Source of the DNA: Actinomycetota bacterium
GTDB lineage: Bacteria; Actinomycetota; Actinomycetes; Actinomycetales; Microbacteriaceae
Length of the DNA stretch: 7,119 bases
NCBI GenBank assembly: GCA_018895315.1
Contig: JAHIOK010000338.1
Span: 1 to 7,119 of the forward strand
Direction: 5' to 3'
The position numbers were made by a program, and so were the translations under genes. Of this stretch, positions 1-7,040 are shown piece by piece (the stretch's first letter is position 1; every line of letters starts with the position of its first letter). Below the pieces are notes generated by a model. The model saw only the letters and a list, made by a program, of their open reading frames with translations. It did not search any database and was not told where the DNA came from.

Positions 1-1092
<1,092 letters not shown>

Positions 1093-1100
1093 GAGAGCCC

Positions 1101-1106
1101 AGTCTA
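1101..1106 (-). promoter_or_regulatory. -10 box of aspS, leaderless arrangement
   Basis: On the minus strand the sequence reads GTAGACTGGGCTCTCGTG. TAGACT fits the actinobacterial TAnnnT -10 consensus and leaves 8 nt before the GTG start, so transcription should begin at or within a couple of bases of the start codon, with no room for a Shine-Dalgarno. No clear -35 hexamer is visible. Nine bases, GTAGACTGG, are identical to those before the phosphatase gene at 1961. Confidence 0.6.
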
Positions 1107-1210
1107 CGCGGGCGCCGGGAGCGTCCGTCGGCGGGGGCTTCCGGTCTCACAGGACCTTGTCACTCCGACCCCCTAGCGTCGACGGTGACCGATATCCGAT
1201 CACCGAGCGC

Positions 1211-1215
1211 GAAGG
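1211..1215 (+). promoter_or_regulatory. Ribosome binding site of the DedA-family gene
   Basis: GAAGG lies 6 nt before the ATG at 1222 and supports that start. Unlike aspS, the phosphatase and the CcsA gene, this gene has a normal leader. A weak -10-like TAGCGT occurs at 1174-1179, but its spacing to the TTGTCA at 1157-1162 is only 11 nt, so I do not call that promoter. Confidence 0.55.
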
Positions 1216-1221
1216 CACCCG

Positions 1222-1887
1222 ATGACCGCCACCACTGTGGAAACCTCTTGGCTCACCTCTCTCGTCGACGCGGTGGTGTCGCTGATGGAAGTGATCGGTC
1301 CCGCCGGCGCCGGCATCGCGATCGCGCTGGAGAACCTGTTCCCGCCGCTGCCGAGTGAAGTGATCCTGCCGATGGCCGGGCTCACCGCCAGTCGCGGGAC
1401 GTTCACGCTCGCCGAGGCTCTCATCTGGACGACCCTCGGCTCGATCGTGGGGGCGTTCGTCCTGTACGGCATCGGAGTGTGGCTCGGCACCGTGCGACTG
1501 CGCCGGATCGCGGCGAAGGTGCCGCTGCTGCATCCCGAAGACATCGACCGCACCGTCGGGTGGTTCCAGCGTCACGGCGGCAAGGCCGTGTTCTTCGGGC
1601 GGATGATCCCGGTGTTCCGCAGCCTCATCTCGGTGCCGGCCGGAGTGGCGCGGATGCCACTGTGGAAATTCGGGCTACTCACCGCCGCCGGAAGCCTGAT
1701 CTGGAACACCGTGTTCGTGCTCGCCGGCTTCTTCCTCGGCGAATCGTGGCACGTGGTCGAGCAGTATGCCGACATCCTGCAGTACGTCGTGGTCGCAGCC
1801 GTGGTGATCGGGGTCGCCGGGTTCGTCTACGCCCGAGTGCGGTCGCGGCTGCAGCCTCGCGGGGACACCGCGGCGTCGACGGACTGA
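1222..1887 (+). CDS. DedA family membrane protein (SNARE-associated/VTT domain)
   Basis: A 221-residue integral membrane protein of the usual DedA length. The hallmark first half, ENLFPPLPSE (37-46) followed by ILPMAG, forms a re-entrant segment with two acidic residues, Glu37 and Glu46. The second hallmark, FGRMIPVFRSL (125-135), carries Arg127, Pro130 and Arg133, the counterparts of the basic residues needed in E. coli YqjA/YghB. Hydrophobic stretches lie near 22-38, 66-88, 123-140, 148-172 and 185-205. Family knowledge: DedA proteins support membrane homeostasis and proton-dependent transport, and some recycle undecaprenyl phosphate or flip phospholipids; the substrate here cannot be read from sequence. 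The start is backed by GAAGG 6 nt upstream. It stands alone, divergent from aspS and 73 nt before the phosphatase gene, which has its own -10 box. The short C-terminal tail is basic then polar and probably cytoplasmic. Confidence 0.93.
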   Translation: MTATTVETSWLTSLVDAVVSLMEVIGPAGAGIAIALENLFPPLPSEVILPMAGLTASRGTFTLAEALIWTTLGSIVGAFVLYGIGVWLGTVRLRRIAAKVPLLHPEDIDRTVGWFQRHGGKAVFFGRMIPVFRSLISVPAGVARMPLWKFGLLTAAGSLIWNTVFVLAGFFLGESWHVVEQYADILQYVVVAAVVIGVAGFVYARVRSRLQPRGDTAASTD

Positions 1888-1913
1888 CCGCTGCCCCGTG
1901 GCATCCGTCCATA

Positions 1914-1926
1914 GCTGACGCTCAGC
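1914..1926 (+). other. Small inverted repeat after the DedA-family gene
   Basis: GCTGA-CGC-TCAGC is a perfect 5-bp stem with a 3-nt loop, 26 nt after the DedA stop codon and upstream of the next promoter. It has no T-tract. It could be a weak terminator for the DedA transcript or chance in GC-rich DNA. Confidence 0.25.
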
Positions 1927-1948
1927 CCGCCCCCAGAACCCTCCCACG

Positions 1949-1954
1949 TAGACT
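1949..1954 (+). promoter_or_regulatory. -10 box of the phosphatase-cytochrome c maturation operon, leaderless
   Basis: GTAGACTGGACTCGTG: TAGACT ends exactly 6 nt before the GTG at 1961, so a start at the usual distance would put +1 on the G of the start codon. There is no Shine-Dalgarno. A good -35 is not visible in the preceding GC-rich stretch. The nine bases GTAGACTGG repeat those at aspS. Confidence 0.62.
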
Positions 1955-1960
1955 GGACTC

Positions 1961-2590
1961 GTGCCCGCCGATCGCCTCCATCTCGTGCGCCACGGGGAGG
2001 TCCACAACCCCGGACGCGTGCTCTACGGGCGACTTCCGAACTTCCGTCTGAGCGCCGCGGGGCGCCAGATGGCACGTCAGGCGGCGGAGTACGTGCAGGG
2101 GCTCGAGCGACCGGTCTCCGCGCTGGTGTGCTCGCCGTTGCAGCGCACCCGCGAATCGGCCGAGCCGTTCACGGAAATCTTCGGCATGGATCCGCTGGTC
2201 GATGAGCGCGTGATCGAGCCGACCAACGTCTTCGAAGGCACGCGCATGAAGCGGGCCCTGCTGAATCCTCTGAACTGGCGCCACCTCCTTCGCCCGGCCG
2301 TGCCCAGCTGGGGCGAACCGTACGCGCAGGTCATCGCGCGGATGGATGCCGCGATGACGGATGCCGTCGACCGCGTCGATGCGGGCGACGTCGTGATCGT
2401 CTCCCATCAGCTGCCGATCTGGGTGACCCATCTCGCGATCGCGGGTCAGCCCGCCCAGCACGATCCGCGCAGACGCCGGTGCGCCCTCTCGAGCGTCACG
2501 AGTTTCGAGCGCCGAGGCGAGCGCTGGGTCGAAGTCGCCTATGCCGAACCGGCGTCCACGGCCGGATCCGTAGATGTAGGAGCAGTGTGA
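1961..2590 (+). CDS. Histidine phosphatase superfamily protein (phosphoglycerate mutase-like)
   Basis: A 209-residue soluble protein with the branch 1 histidine phosphatase core: LVRHGE (8-13) with catalytic His11 and Arg10, SPLQRTRESAE (58-68) with phosphate-binding Arg62, the candidate proton donor Glu86 in VIEPTN, and SHQLPIW (148-154) with the second catalytic His149. All parts of the phosphate pocket are therefore present. Family knowledge: these proteins hydrolyse or transfer phosphate via phosphohistidine, but substrates range widely and the label phosphoglycerate mutase is only a fold name. In many actinobacteria a gene like this precedes resA-ccdA-resB-ccsA, as here, with the next gene 2 nt downstream. 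A role in haem or cytochrome c supply is suggested only by position. The GTG start is preferred because the -10 box sits just upstream and LHLVRHG must lie close to the N-terminus. Confidence 0.92.
   Translation: MPADRLHLVRHGEVHNPGRVLYGRLPNFRLSAAGRQMARQAAEYVQGLERPVSALVCSPLQRTRESAEPFTEIFGMDPLVDERVIEPTNVFEGTRMKRALLNPLNWRHLLRPAVPSWGEPYAQVIARMDAAMTDAVDRVDAGDVVIVSHQLPIWVTHLAIAGQPAQHDPRRRRCALSSVTSFERRGERWVEVAYAEPASTAGSVDVGAV
2578..2582 (+). promoter_or_regulatory. Ribosome binding site deciding the start of the ResA-like gene
   Basis: AGGAG lies 10 nt before the ATG at 2593, inside the end of the phosphatase gene. The internal ATG at 2638, which would give a more compact signal peptide, has only a poor TAGG right next to it, so 2593 is preferred. 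Confidence 0.55.
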
Positions 2591-2592
2591 CG

Positions 2593-3231
2593 ATGCGACA
2601 GTTCTCTTCGACGGTGCGGCCCACCGGGCGCGTAGGCATGCTGCGGCGTGCGGCATCCGTTCTGGTCGTCGCCGGTCTGATCGTCGGACTCGCCGCGTGC
2701 AGTGACGACCCACTCGCCCAGCAGGCGAAAGCGGGCGACAACAAGGGATACGTCGCCGGGGACTTCAGCACCAAGGAGTTCACGCCCGATGAGCGCGGCG
2801 AAGCGATCTCCTTCCAGGGCACCACCGACTCCGGTGCAACCGCGTCGAGCGCGGACTACGCCGGCAAGGTGCTCGTCGTGAACTTCTGGTACTCCCAGTG
2901 CGCCCCGTGCCGCGTCGAAGCGCCTCGGCTCGAGAAGGCCTACCAGGAGTTCGCTGGAAAAGACGTCGCCTTCCTCGGCATCAACATCTACGACCAGGCC
3001 GAGTCATCGCTGTCGTTCTCGAAGAACTACGGCGTGACCTACCCGAGCCTGATCGCGATCGACGACAGCAAGGTCAAGCTCGCGTTCGCCTCGGCGGCTC
3101 CTCTCACCGCGGTGCCGGTCACGCTCGTGCTCGACAAACAGGGCCGGGTCATGGCCCGCATCGTCGGCGAACTGCCGGATGCGTCGATCTTGACGGCATT
3201 GGTCCGCGACGGTCTCGCGGAGGCCTCGTGA
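2593..3231 (+). CDS. resA: TlpA/ResA-family thiol-disulfide oxidoreductase, lipoprotein
   Basis: A 212-residue exported thioredoxin-fold protein that, in System II maturation, reduces the cysteines of apocytochrome c before haem attachment. The N-terminus has basic residues (RPTGRVGMLRR), a hydrophobic core (about 21-35) and the lipobox LAAC with Cys36 as the lipidated residue, followed by SDDP, so the protein is anchored on the outer face of the membrane. A redoxin domain spans about 66-207, with NFWYSQCAPCR (97-107), redox cysteines Cys103 and Cys106, and cis-proline Pro175 in AVPVT. The residue before the first cysteine is Gln rather than the usual Trp, and the dipeptide between the cysteines is Ala-Pro. 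An ATG at 2638 is an alternative start. It is translationally linked with ccdA, whose GTG overlaps its TGA. Confidence 0.92.
   Translation: MRQFSSTVRPTGRVGMLRRAASVLVVAGLIVGLAACSDDPLAQQAKAGDNKGYVAGDFSTKEFTPDERGEAISFQGTTDSGATASSADYAGKVLVVNFWYSQCAPCRVEAPRLEKAYQEFAGKDVAFLGINIYDQAESSLSFSKNYGVTYPSLIAIDDSKVKLAFASAAPLTAVPVTLVLDKQGRVMARIVGELPDASILTALVRDGLAEAS
3219..3223 (+). promoter_or_regulatory. Ribosome binding site of ccdA
   Basis: GGAGG lies 4 nt before the GTG at 3228, within the resA coding end. The GTGA overlap of start and stop codons indicates coupled translation of the thioredoxin-like protein and its electron donor. Confidence 0.6.
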
Positions 3232-4034
3232 ACGCCCTCGTCGCCGGCGGAACTCTCTGGCTGGCGATCCCGATCGCTGTGCTGGCCGGCGTCGTGTCGT
3301 TCGTCTCTCCCTGCGTGCTGCCCCTCGTCCCGGGCTACCTCGGATTCATCGGTGGTGCCGTGCAGCCACGACGATCGATGGTTCCCGGGGGCACCGCTTC
3401 TGCGGGCGGCGACTCTGCCGGCACCGCCTCCTCCGTCGCAGACAGCGCGCAGCCGAGCCGCGGGCGGCTGCTCGCCGGTGTGCTGCTGTTCATCGCCGGG
3501 TTCACGGTCGTCTTCATGGCGATGAATATCCTCGGTGGCACGGTCGGGGTGTTCTTCTTCGAGTACCGCGACCTCATCACCCGTCTAATGGGTGTCGTGA
3601 TCATCCTCCTCGGGCTCGTCTTCATCGGCATGTTCGGGAGTGCGCAGCGCACTTTCCGCCCGCAGGTGCGGGGAAACCTGGGACTGGTCGGCGCACCGCT
3701 CCTCGGACTCGCCCTCGGCGTGGGCTGGGCGCCCTGCATCGGCCCGACCCTCAGCGTGATCATCGGGATGTCGTTCGACTCCGGCTCCGCCTGGCGGGGT
3801 GCGCTCCTCGGATTCGCCTACTCGCTGGGCCTCGGCATCCCGTTCGTGCTGATCACGCTCGGCTTCGGCTGGGCCACCCGCTCCGTGACATTCCTGCGCC
3901 GGCATATTCGTGTCGTCAACCTGATCGGCGGTGCGATGCTCGTGGTCCTCGGCGTGCTGATGGTCACCGGAGTCTGGGGAGCGCTCATGACGCAGTTGCA
4001 GGGGGTGATCGGCAGTGTCACGACGATCCTCTGA
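3228..4034 (+). CDS. ccdA: CcdA cytochrome c biogenesis transmembrane protein (DsbD membrane-domain family)
   Basis: A 268-residue, six-helix membrane protein that passes electrons from cytoplasmic thioredoxin to ResA-type proteins outside. Helices lie near 12-40, 80-104, 114-136, 153-180, 190-213 and 228-251. The two functional cysteines are in the classic paired motifs: Cys29 in SPCVLPLVPGY in the first helix and Cys170 in WAPCIGPTL in the fourth, which have internal-repeat symmetry. The loop between helices 1 and 2 (about 45-79) is longer than the compact CcdA core needs and consists mostly of Ala, Ser, Gly and Thr. The start is the GTG overlapping the resA stop (4-nt GTGA overlap) with GGAGG just upstream; it places the first helix right at the N-terminus, as usual for the family. 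The 3' end overlaps resB by 20 nt. Confidence 0.94.
   Translation: MNALVAGGTLWLAIPIAVLAGVVSFVSPCVLPLVPGYLGFIGGAVQPRRSMVPGGTASAGGDSAGTASSVADSAQPSRGRLLAGVLLFIAGFTVVFMAMNILGGTVGVFFFEYRDLITRLMGVVIILLGLVFIGMFGSAQRTFRPQVRGNLGLVGAPLLGLALGVGWAPCIGPTLSVIIGMSFDSGSAWRGALLGFAYSLGLGIPFVLITLGFGWATRSVTFLRRHIRVVNLIGGAMLVVLGVLMVTGVWGALMTQLQGVIGSVTTIL
4000..4005 (+). promoter_or_regulatory. Ribosome binding site of resB
   Basis: AGGGGG lies 9 nt before the GTG at 4015, inside the ccdA 3' end. It supports a start that overlaps ccdA by 20 nt. Confidence 0.5.
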
Positions 4035-5745
4035 GTCTCCGGCATCCGATCTCGAGGGCTCCGAACAGGGAGATCCGCTCCGGCCGTCCGATCACGTCGA
4101 CGGCGTCGCAGCCGATGGCGGATCCGCATCCGGCGAGATCGTCAACCCGAAGCTCGGCCCCATCGGGTGGATGCGCTGGGCCTGGCGGCAGCTGACGAGC
4201 ATGCGGAACGCGCTGGTGCTGCTGCTTCTGCTCGCGATCGCTGCCGTGCCCGGCTCGATCGTGCCGCAGCGCAGCGCCGACCCCAATGGCGTCACGCAGT
4301 ATTTCTCCAGCAACCCCGACCTGGCGCCGATCCTCGACAAGCTGCAGCTGTTCGACGTCTACACCTCGGCGTGGTTCTCGGCGATCTACATCCTGCTGTT
4401 CGTGTCGCTGATCGGCTGCGTCATCCCGCGCACGTCGCATCACTGGAAGGCTCTCCGCGCGCGCCCGCCACGGACCCCCGCTCGCCTCGTGCGTCTCGAC
4501 GACTACCGCGAGACGCGCGTCGAGATCCCGCAGGGGGCGGACGCTGCGGCCGAGGCATCCCGCGCGGTCGACCTCGCGGCCCAGCAGCTGAAGCGCGGTG
4601 GCTACCGGATCGAGCGATACGACGGGCGCGGGGGCTTCTCCGTTTCCGCCGAACGCGGCTACTGGCGCGAGACCGGCAACCTGCTCTTCCATGGCGCCCT
4701 CGTGGGTGTGCTCATCGCGGTGGGTGTCGGCGGCGGCTTCACGTACACGGGACAACGCGTCGTCGTGCAGGGCACGTCGTTCGTCAACGCCCTCACCGAC
4801 TACTCGTCGTTCAATCCTGGCCGCTTCGTCAACGCCGAGAACCTCACCCCGTACACGCTGACCCTCGACAAGTTCGACATCACGTATCAGCCGATCGGTT
4901 CGAGTGCCCCGGGTCAGGCGGGCGACTTCGTCGCGCACCTGACGACCCAGCAGGTGGGGGGCGAGGCAACCGACGGTGACGTGCGCGTCAACCACCCGCT
5001 CGACATCGCCGGCGACAACATCTATCTCCTGGGCAACGGATACGCGCCCACGGTGACGATCCGCAACGCCGCAGGCGTCGTGGTGTTCCACGACTCCGTG
5101 CCCTTCCTGCCGCAGGACACCAACATGACCTCGCTCGGGGTCATCAAAGTGCCCGATGGGATGCCGGAACAGCTCGGGCTCGTCGGCTTCTTCTACCCCA
5201 CCCAGGCGAAGCTCGACTCCGGCGCCTTCACTTCGGCGTATCCCGATCTGGTCAATCCCTCGCTCACCCTGAACGTCTACGCGGGCGATCTCGGCATCAA
5301 TGACGGAACCCCGCGCTCGGTCTACACGCTCGACCCCACCGGCATGACCCAGCTCACCGGCGGCACCACCGGGGTCGACTCGATCGAGCTGACCCCCGGT
5401 CAGACCACCAACCTGCCGAACGGCCTCGGCACGGTGACGTTCGAGAACGAATCGCCCTCGACGGCGACCGGGTACGAGCAGTCGGTGAAGCGTTTCGTGT
5501 CGCTCTCGATCCACCGGGATGCCGCAGGCCCGTGGGTACTCGTCTTCGCGTTGATCGCGCTCGGCGGGCTGCTGCTGGCGCTCTTCGTGCCGCGTCGACG
5601 CATGTGGGTCAAGGCCGTCGTCGATGGCACCGCCGTGCGCATCGAATACGCCGGCCTCGCGCGCGGCGAGGATCCGACGCTCAAGGCCGCCGTCGACGCT
5701 CTGGCTGACAAGCACGGTGCCGCGTTCGACACACCGGGTGCCTGA
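4015..5745 (+). CDS. resB: ResB/Ccs1 cytochrome c maturation protein
   Basis: A 576-residue membrane protein that partners the CcsA-type protein in the System II haem export and ligation complex. There is a polar, acidic cytoplasmic N-terminal tail (1-47), then helix 1 (about 65-84, ending GSIVPQ, typical of ResB), helix 2 (119-138, with LIGCVIPR), a cytoplasmic segment (140-215), helix 3 (222-243, NLLFHGALVG with His226), a large extracellular domain (about 245-500) and helix 4 (505-526), followed by a C-terminal cytoplasmic tail. His226 sits in a helix and is a candidate haem ligand by analogy with the family; His500 lies just before the last helix. The GTG start at 4015 is supported by AGGGGG upstream and by the overlap with ccdA. 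A hairpin follows 6 nt after the stop codon, and the partner gene begins 80 nt later. Confidence 0.94.
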   Translation: MSRRSSESPASDLEGSEQGDPLRPSDHVDGVAADGGSASGEIVNPKLGPIGWMRWAWRQLTSMRNALVLLLLLAIAAVPGSIVPQRSADPNGVTQYFSSNPDLAPILDKLQLFDVYTSAWFSAIYILLFVSLIGCVIPRTSHHWKALRARPPRTPARLVRLDDYRETRVEIPQGADAAAEASRAVDLAAQQLKRGGYRIERYDGRGGFSVSAERGYWRETGNLLFHGALVGVLIAVGVGGGFTYTGQRVVVQGTSFVNALTDYSSFNPGRFVNAENLTPYTLTLDKFDITYQPIGSSAPGQAGDFVAHLTTQQVGGEATDGDVRVNHPLDIAGDNIYLLGNGYAPTVTIRNAAGVVVFHDSVPFLPQDTNMTSLGVIKVPDGMPEQLGLVGFFYPTQAKLDSGAFTSAYPDLVNPSLTLNVYAGDLGINDGTPRSVYTLDPTGMTQLTGGTTGVDSIELTPGQTTNLPNGLGTVTFENESPSTATGYEQSVKRFVSLSIHRDAAGPWVLVFALIALGGLLLALFVPRRRMWVKAVVDGTAVRIEYAGLARGEDPTLKAAVDALADKHGAAFDTPGA

Positions 5746-5751
5746 GGGTAC

Positions 5752-5767
5752 GCGTGTCGAGACACGC
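5752..5767 (+). terminator. Hairpin after resB, possible weak terminator or attenuator
   Basis: GCGTGTC-GA-GACACGC is a perfect 7-bp inverted repeat (in practice 6 bp with a CGAG tetraloop) starting 6 nt after the resB stop. No T-tract follows. As the next gene has its own -10 box, the hairpin may separate the two transcripts or stabilise the 3' end of the operon mRNA. Confidence 0.4.
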
Positions 5768-5812
5768 CTCGCACCAGTGAGTCCGGGCCCGAGCGCGATG
5801 CTGTTCGCCGCG

Positions 5813-5818
5813 TATGAT
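5813..5818 (+). promoter_or_regulatory. -10 box of the CcsA-family gene, leaderless
   Basis: TATGAT, one base from the consensus TATAAT, ends 7 nt before the ATG at 5826, so the transcript would begin at or next to the start codon. The region 17-18 nt further upstream shows no TTGACA-like element. Its presence argues for separate or additional transcription of this gene apart from resB. Confidence 0.58.
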
Positions 5819-5825
5819 GGTTCGC

Positions 5826-6887
5826 ATGCCTTCGCTTGATTCGATCTCGGTGCTGCTCCTGTGGACTGCGATCGCGATCTACGCCCTCGCCTTCATCGCC
5901 TACGCGATCGATCTCGCACGTCGCTCGGCGCTCGCACTCGACGAGCAGGATGCCGTGCTCGTCCGCGAACGTGAGCTCGTCGGCGTAGGGGCGCGCAGCG
6001 GCGTCGATTCTGTCGCGCAGATGCGCGCCGAGGCGCGTGCGGCCGAGGCATCCGTCACGGGTCCACGTTCGGCCCGTTCACGCCTGGTGTACGCGCGCGT
6101 CGGCACGTCGCTGACGTGGCTCGGCCTGCTCTTCCACATCGGCGCCGACGTCACGCGGGGTATCGCCGCCGGACGCGTGCCGTGGTCCAACATGTACGAG
6201 TTCGCCCTCACCGGCACGATGCTGATCGTCGCGGTCTACCTCGTGGTGCTCTTCAAGTACGACCTCCGCTTCCTCGGGTCGTTCATCACGGGTCTCGTCA
6301 TGCTGCTGCTCGGAGGCACTGCGCTTCGGTTCTACACCGAGATCGTGCCGCTGTCCGATCCGCTGAAGAGCGTGTGGCTCGTCATCCATGTCTTCGTCGC
6401 ATCGCTCGCGACCGCACTGTTCGCGCTCGCCTTCGCACTGTCGGTGCTGCAGTTGATGCAGGCGCGGCGGGAGCGTAAGGTCATCGCCGCCGAGGAACGG
6501 GCGGCGTCCGCCGACGGCGATGTGGCGGTTTCGATGAAGCCCGCACGCCTCGCTTTCCTCCGGACGCTGCCCGGGTCGGAGTCCCTCGAGTCGCTCGCCT
6601 ACCGCTTCGCGATCATCGGTTTCATCTTCTGGACCTTCACCCTGATCGCCGGGTCGATCTGGGCCAACGACGCGTGGGGTCGCTACTGGGGCTTCGACAC
6701 GAAGGAAGTCTGGACCTTCGTGATCTGGGTGCTCTACGCCGGCTACATCCACGCCCGCGCGACGCGCGGCTGGCGCGGTACCCGCTCGGCCTGGCTGTCG
6801 ATCATCGGGTTCGCGGCGGTCATGTTCAACTTCACGATCGTGAACATGTTCTTCAAGGGCCTGCACGTCTACAGCGGCCTGCAGTAA
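5826..6887 (+). CDS. ccsB: CcsA/ResC-family cytochrome c haem lyase subunit (named CcsB in many actinobacterial annotations)
   Basis: A 353-residue protein with eight predicted helices (about 8-30, 90-110, 128-145, 148-168, 182-210, 258-278, 295-310, 321-341). It is the haem-handling partner of ResB. The tryptophan-rich WWD-type segment WANDAWGRYWGFDTKE (279-294) binds haem outside the membrane; usual versions read WDxKE, so Trp is replaced by Phe290 here. Candidate haem-ligand histidines are His188 (VIHVF), His309 (GYIHAR) and His347 (GLHVYSG), flanking that segment as in the family, plus His104 in helix 2. Two charged cytoplasmic loops stand out: 31-88 and 212-255. The ATG at 5826 is chosen over in-frame ATGs at 5814 and 5817, because those overlap the TATGAT box and lack a ribosome site, whereas 5826 suits a leaderless message. 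The gene lies 80 nt after resB and completes the maturation set. Confidence 0.94.
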   Translation: MPSLDSISVLLLWTAIAIYALAFIAYAIDLARRSALALDEQDAVLVRERELVGVGARSGVDSVAQMRAEARAAEASVTGPRSARSRLVYARVGTSLTWLGLLFHIGADVTRGIAAGRVPWSNMYEFALTGTMLIVAVYLVVLFKYDLRFLGSFITGLVMLLLGGTALRFYTEIVPLSDPLKSVWLVIHVFVASLATALFALAFALSVLQLMQARRERKVIAAEERAASADGDVAVSMKPARLAFLRTLPGSESLESLAYRFAIIGFIFWTFTLIAGSIWANDAWGRYWGFDTKEVWTFVIWVLYAGYIHARATRGWRGTRSAWLSIIGFAAVMFNFTIVNMFFKGLHVYSGLQ

Positions 6888-6931
6888 ACCCGCCTTCGCG
6901 CCCGGTTGCGGACGCGGGCTGGACAGGGCTG

Positions 6932-6979
6932 GCGCGTCCCGCGGTTGAGGCACGCGGGGACCTGCGCGTCCCGGGGTTG
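6932..6979 (+). repeat. Imperfect 16-nt direct repeat pair and hairpin downstream of the CcsA-family gene
   Basis: GCGCGTCCCGCGGTTG (6932-6947) and GCGCGTCCCGGGGTTG (6964-6979) match at 15 of 16 positions and start 32 nt apart. Between them CGCGGGGAC (6953-6961) can pair with GTCCCGCG (6936-6943) with one bulged G, giving a hairpin about 50 nt after the stop codon. It is a candidate transcript end. The GCGTCCCGGG part resembles the reverse complement of the tandem unit further right. Confidence 0.6.
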
Positions 6980-6985
6980 GTTGTT

Positions 6986-6995
6986 CCCCGCGGGG
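6986..6995 (+). repeat. Perfect 10-bp palindrome
   Basis: CCCCGCGGGG is a perfect palindrome between the direct repeat pair and the 7001-7021 hairpin. Its sequence is contained in the next hairpin (CCCCGC...GCGGGG), so the two can also pair with each other in alternative folds. Confidence 0.6.
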
Positions 6996-7000
6996 CGTGG

Positions 7001-7021
7001 TTTCCCCGCCCCGCGGGGAAA
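7001..7021 (+). terminator. Strong hairpin, perfect 9-bp stem with 3-nt loop
   Basis: TTTCCCCGC-CCC-GCGGGGAAA is an exact inverted repeat with a stem of mostly G-C pairs, about 114 nt after the CcsA-family stop. There is no T-run after it on the plus strand, so it is not a textbook intrinsic terminator. High-GC actinobacteria often show such stems without a tail. It could act in both directions or be part of the repeat element that follows. Confidence 0.45.
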
Positions 7022-7022
7022 G

Positions 7023-7040
7023 ATGCGTCCCGGGACGGAT
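7023..7040 (+). repeat. Palindrome at the left boundary of the tandem array
   Basis: ATGCGTCCCGGGACGGAT is an 18-bp palindrome with one mismatched pair; its central CGTCCCGGGACG (7026-7037) is perfect. It is formed by a minus-oriented repeat unit meeting the first plus-oriented unit, so it marks where the orientation changes. Confidence 0.6.

Noticed and set aside
1157..1179. TTGTCA/TAGCGT as a promoter for the DedA-family gene
   Set aside because: The spacing is 11 nt, too short for a sigma-70 type promoter.
2638..3231. Shorter ResA-like form starting at the internal ATG
   Set aside because: It would still have a workable signal peptide, but the ribosome site AGGAG fits the ATG at 2593 better.
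4018..5715. A 565-residue open frame on the minus strand opposite resB
   Set aside because: It has the Arg/Asp/Glu/His/Val-rich, low-information composition of an antisense shadow in GC-rich DNA, with no recognisable domain, while the plus strand is a clear ResB.
6889..6918. CCCGC...GCGGG just after the CcsA-family stop as a terminator
   Set aside because: Only 5 bp with a 20-nt loop and no T-tract; chance pairing is likely in such GC-rich sequence.
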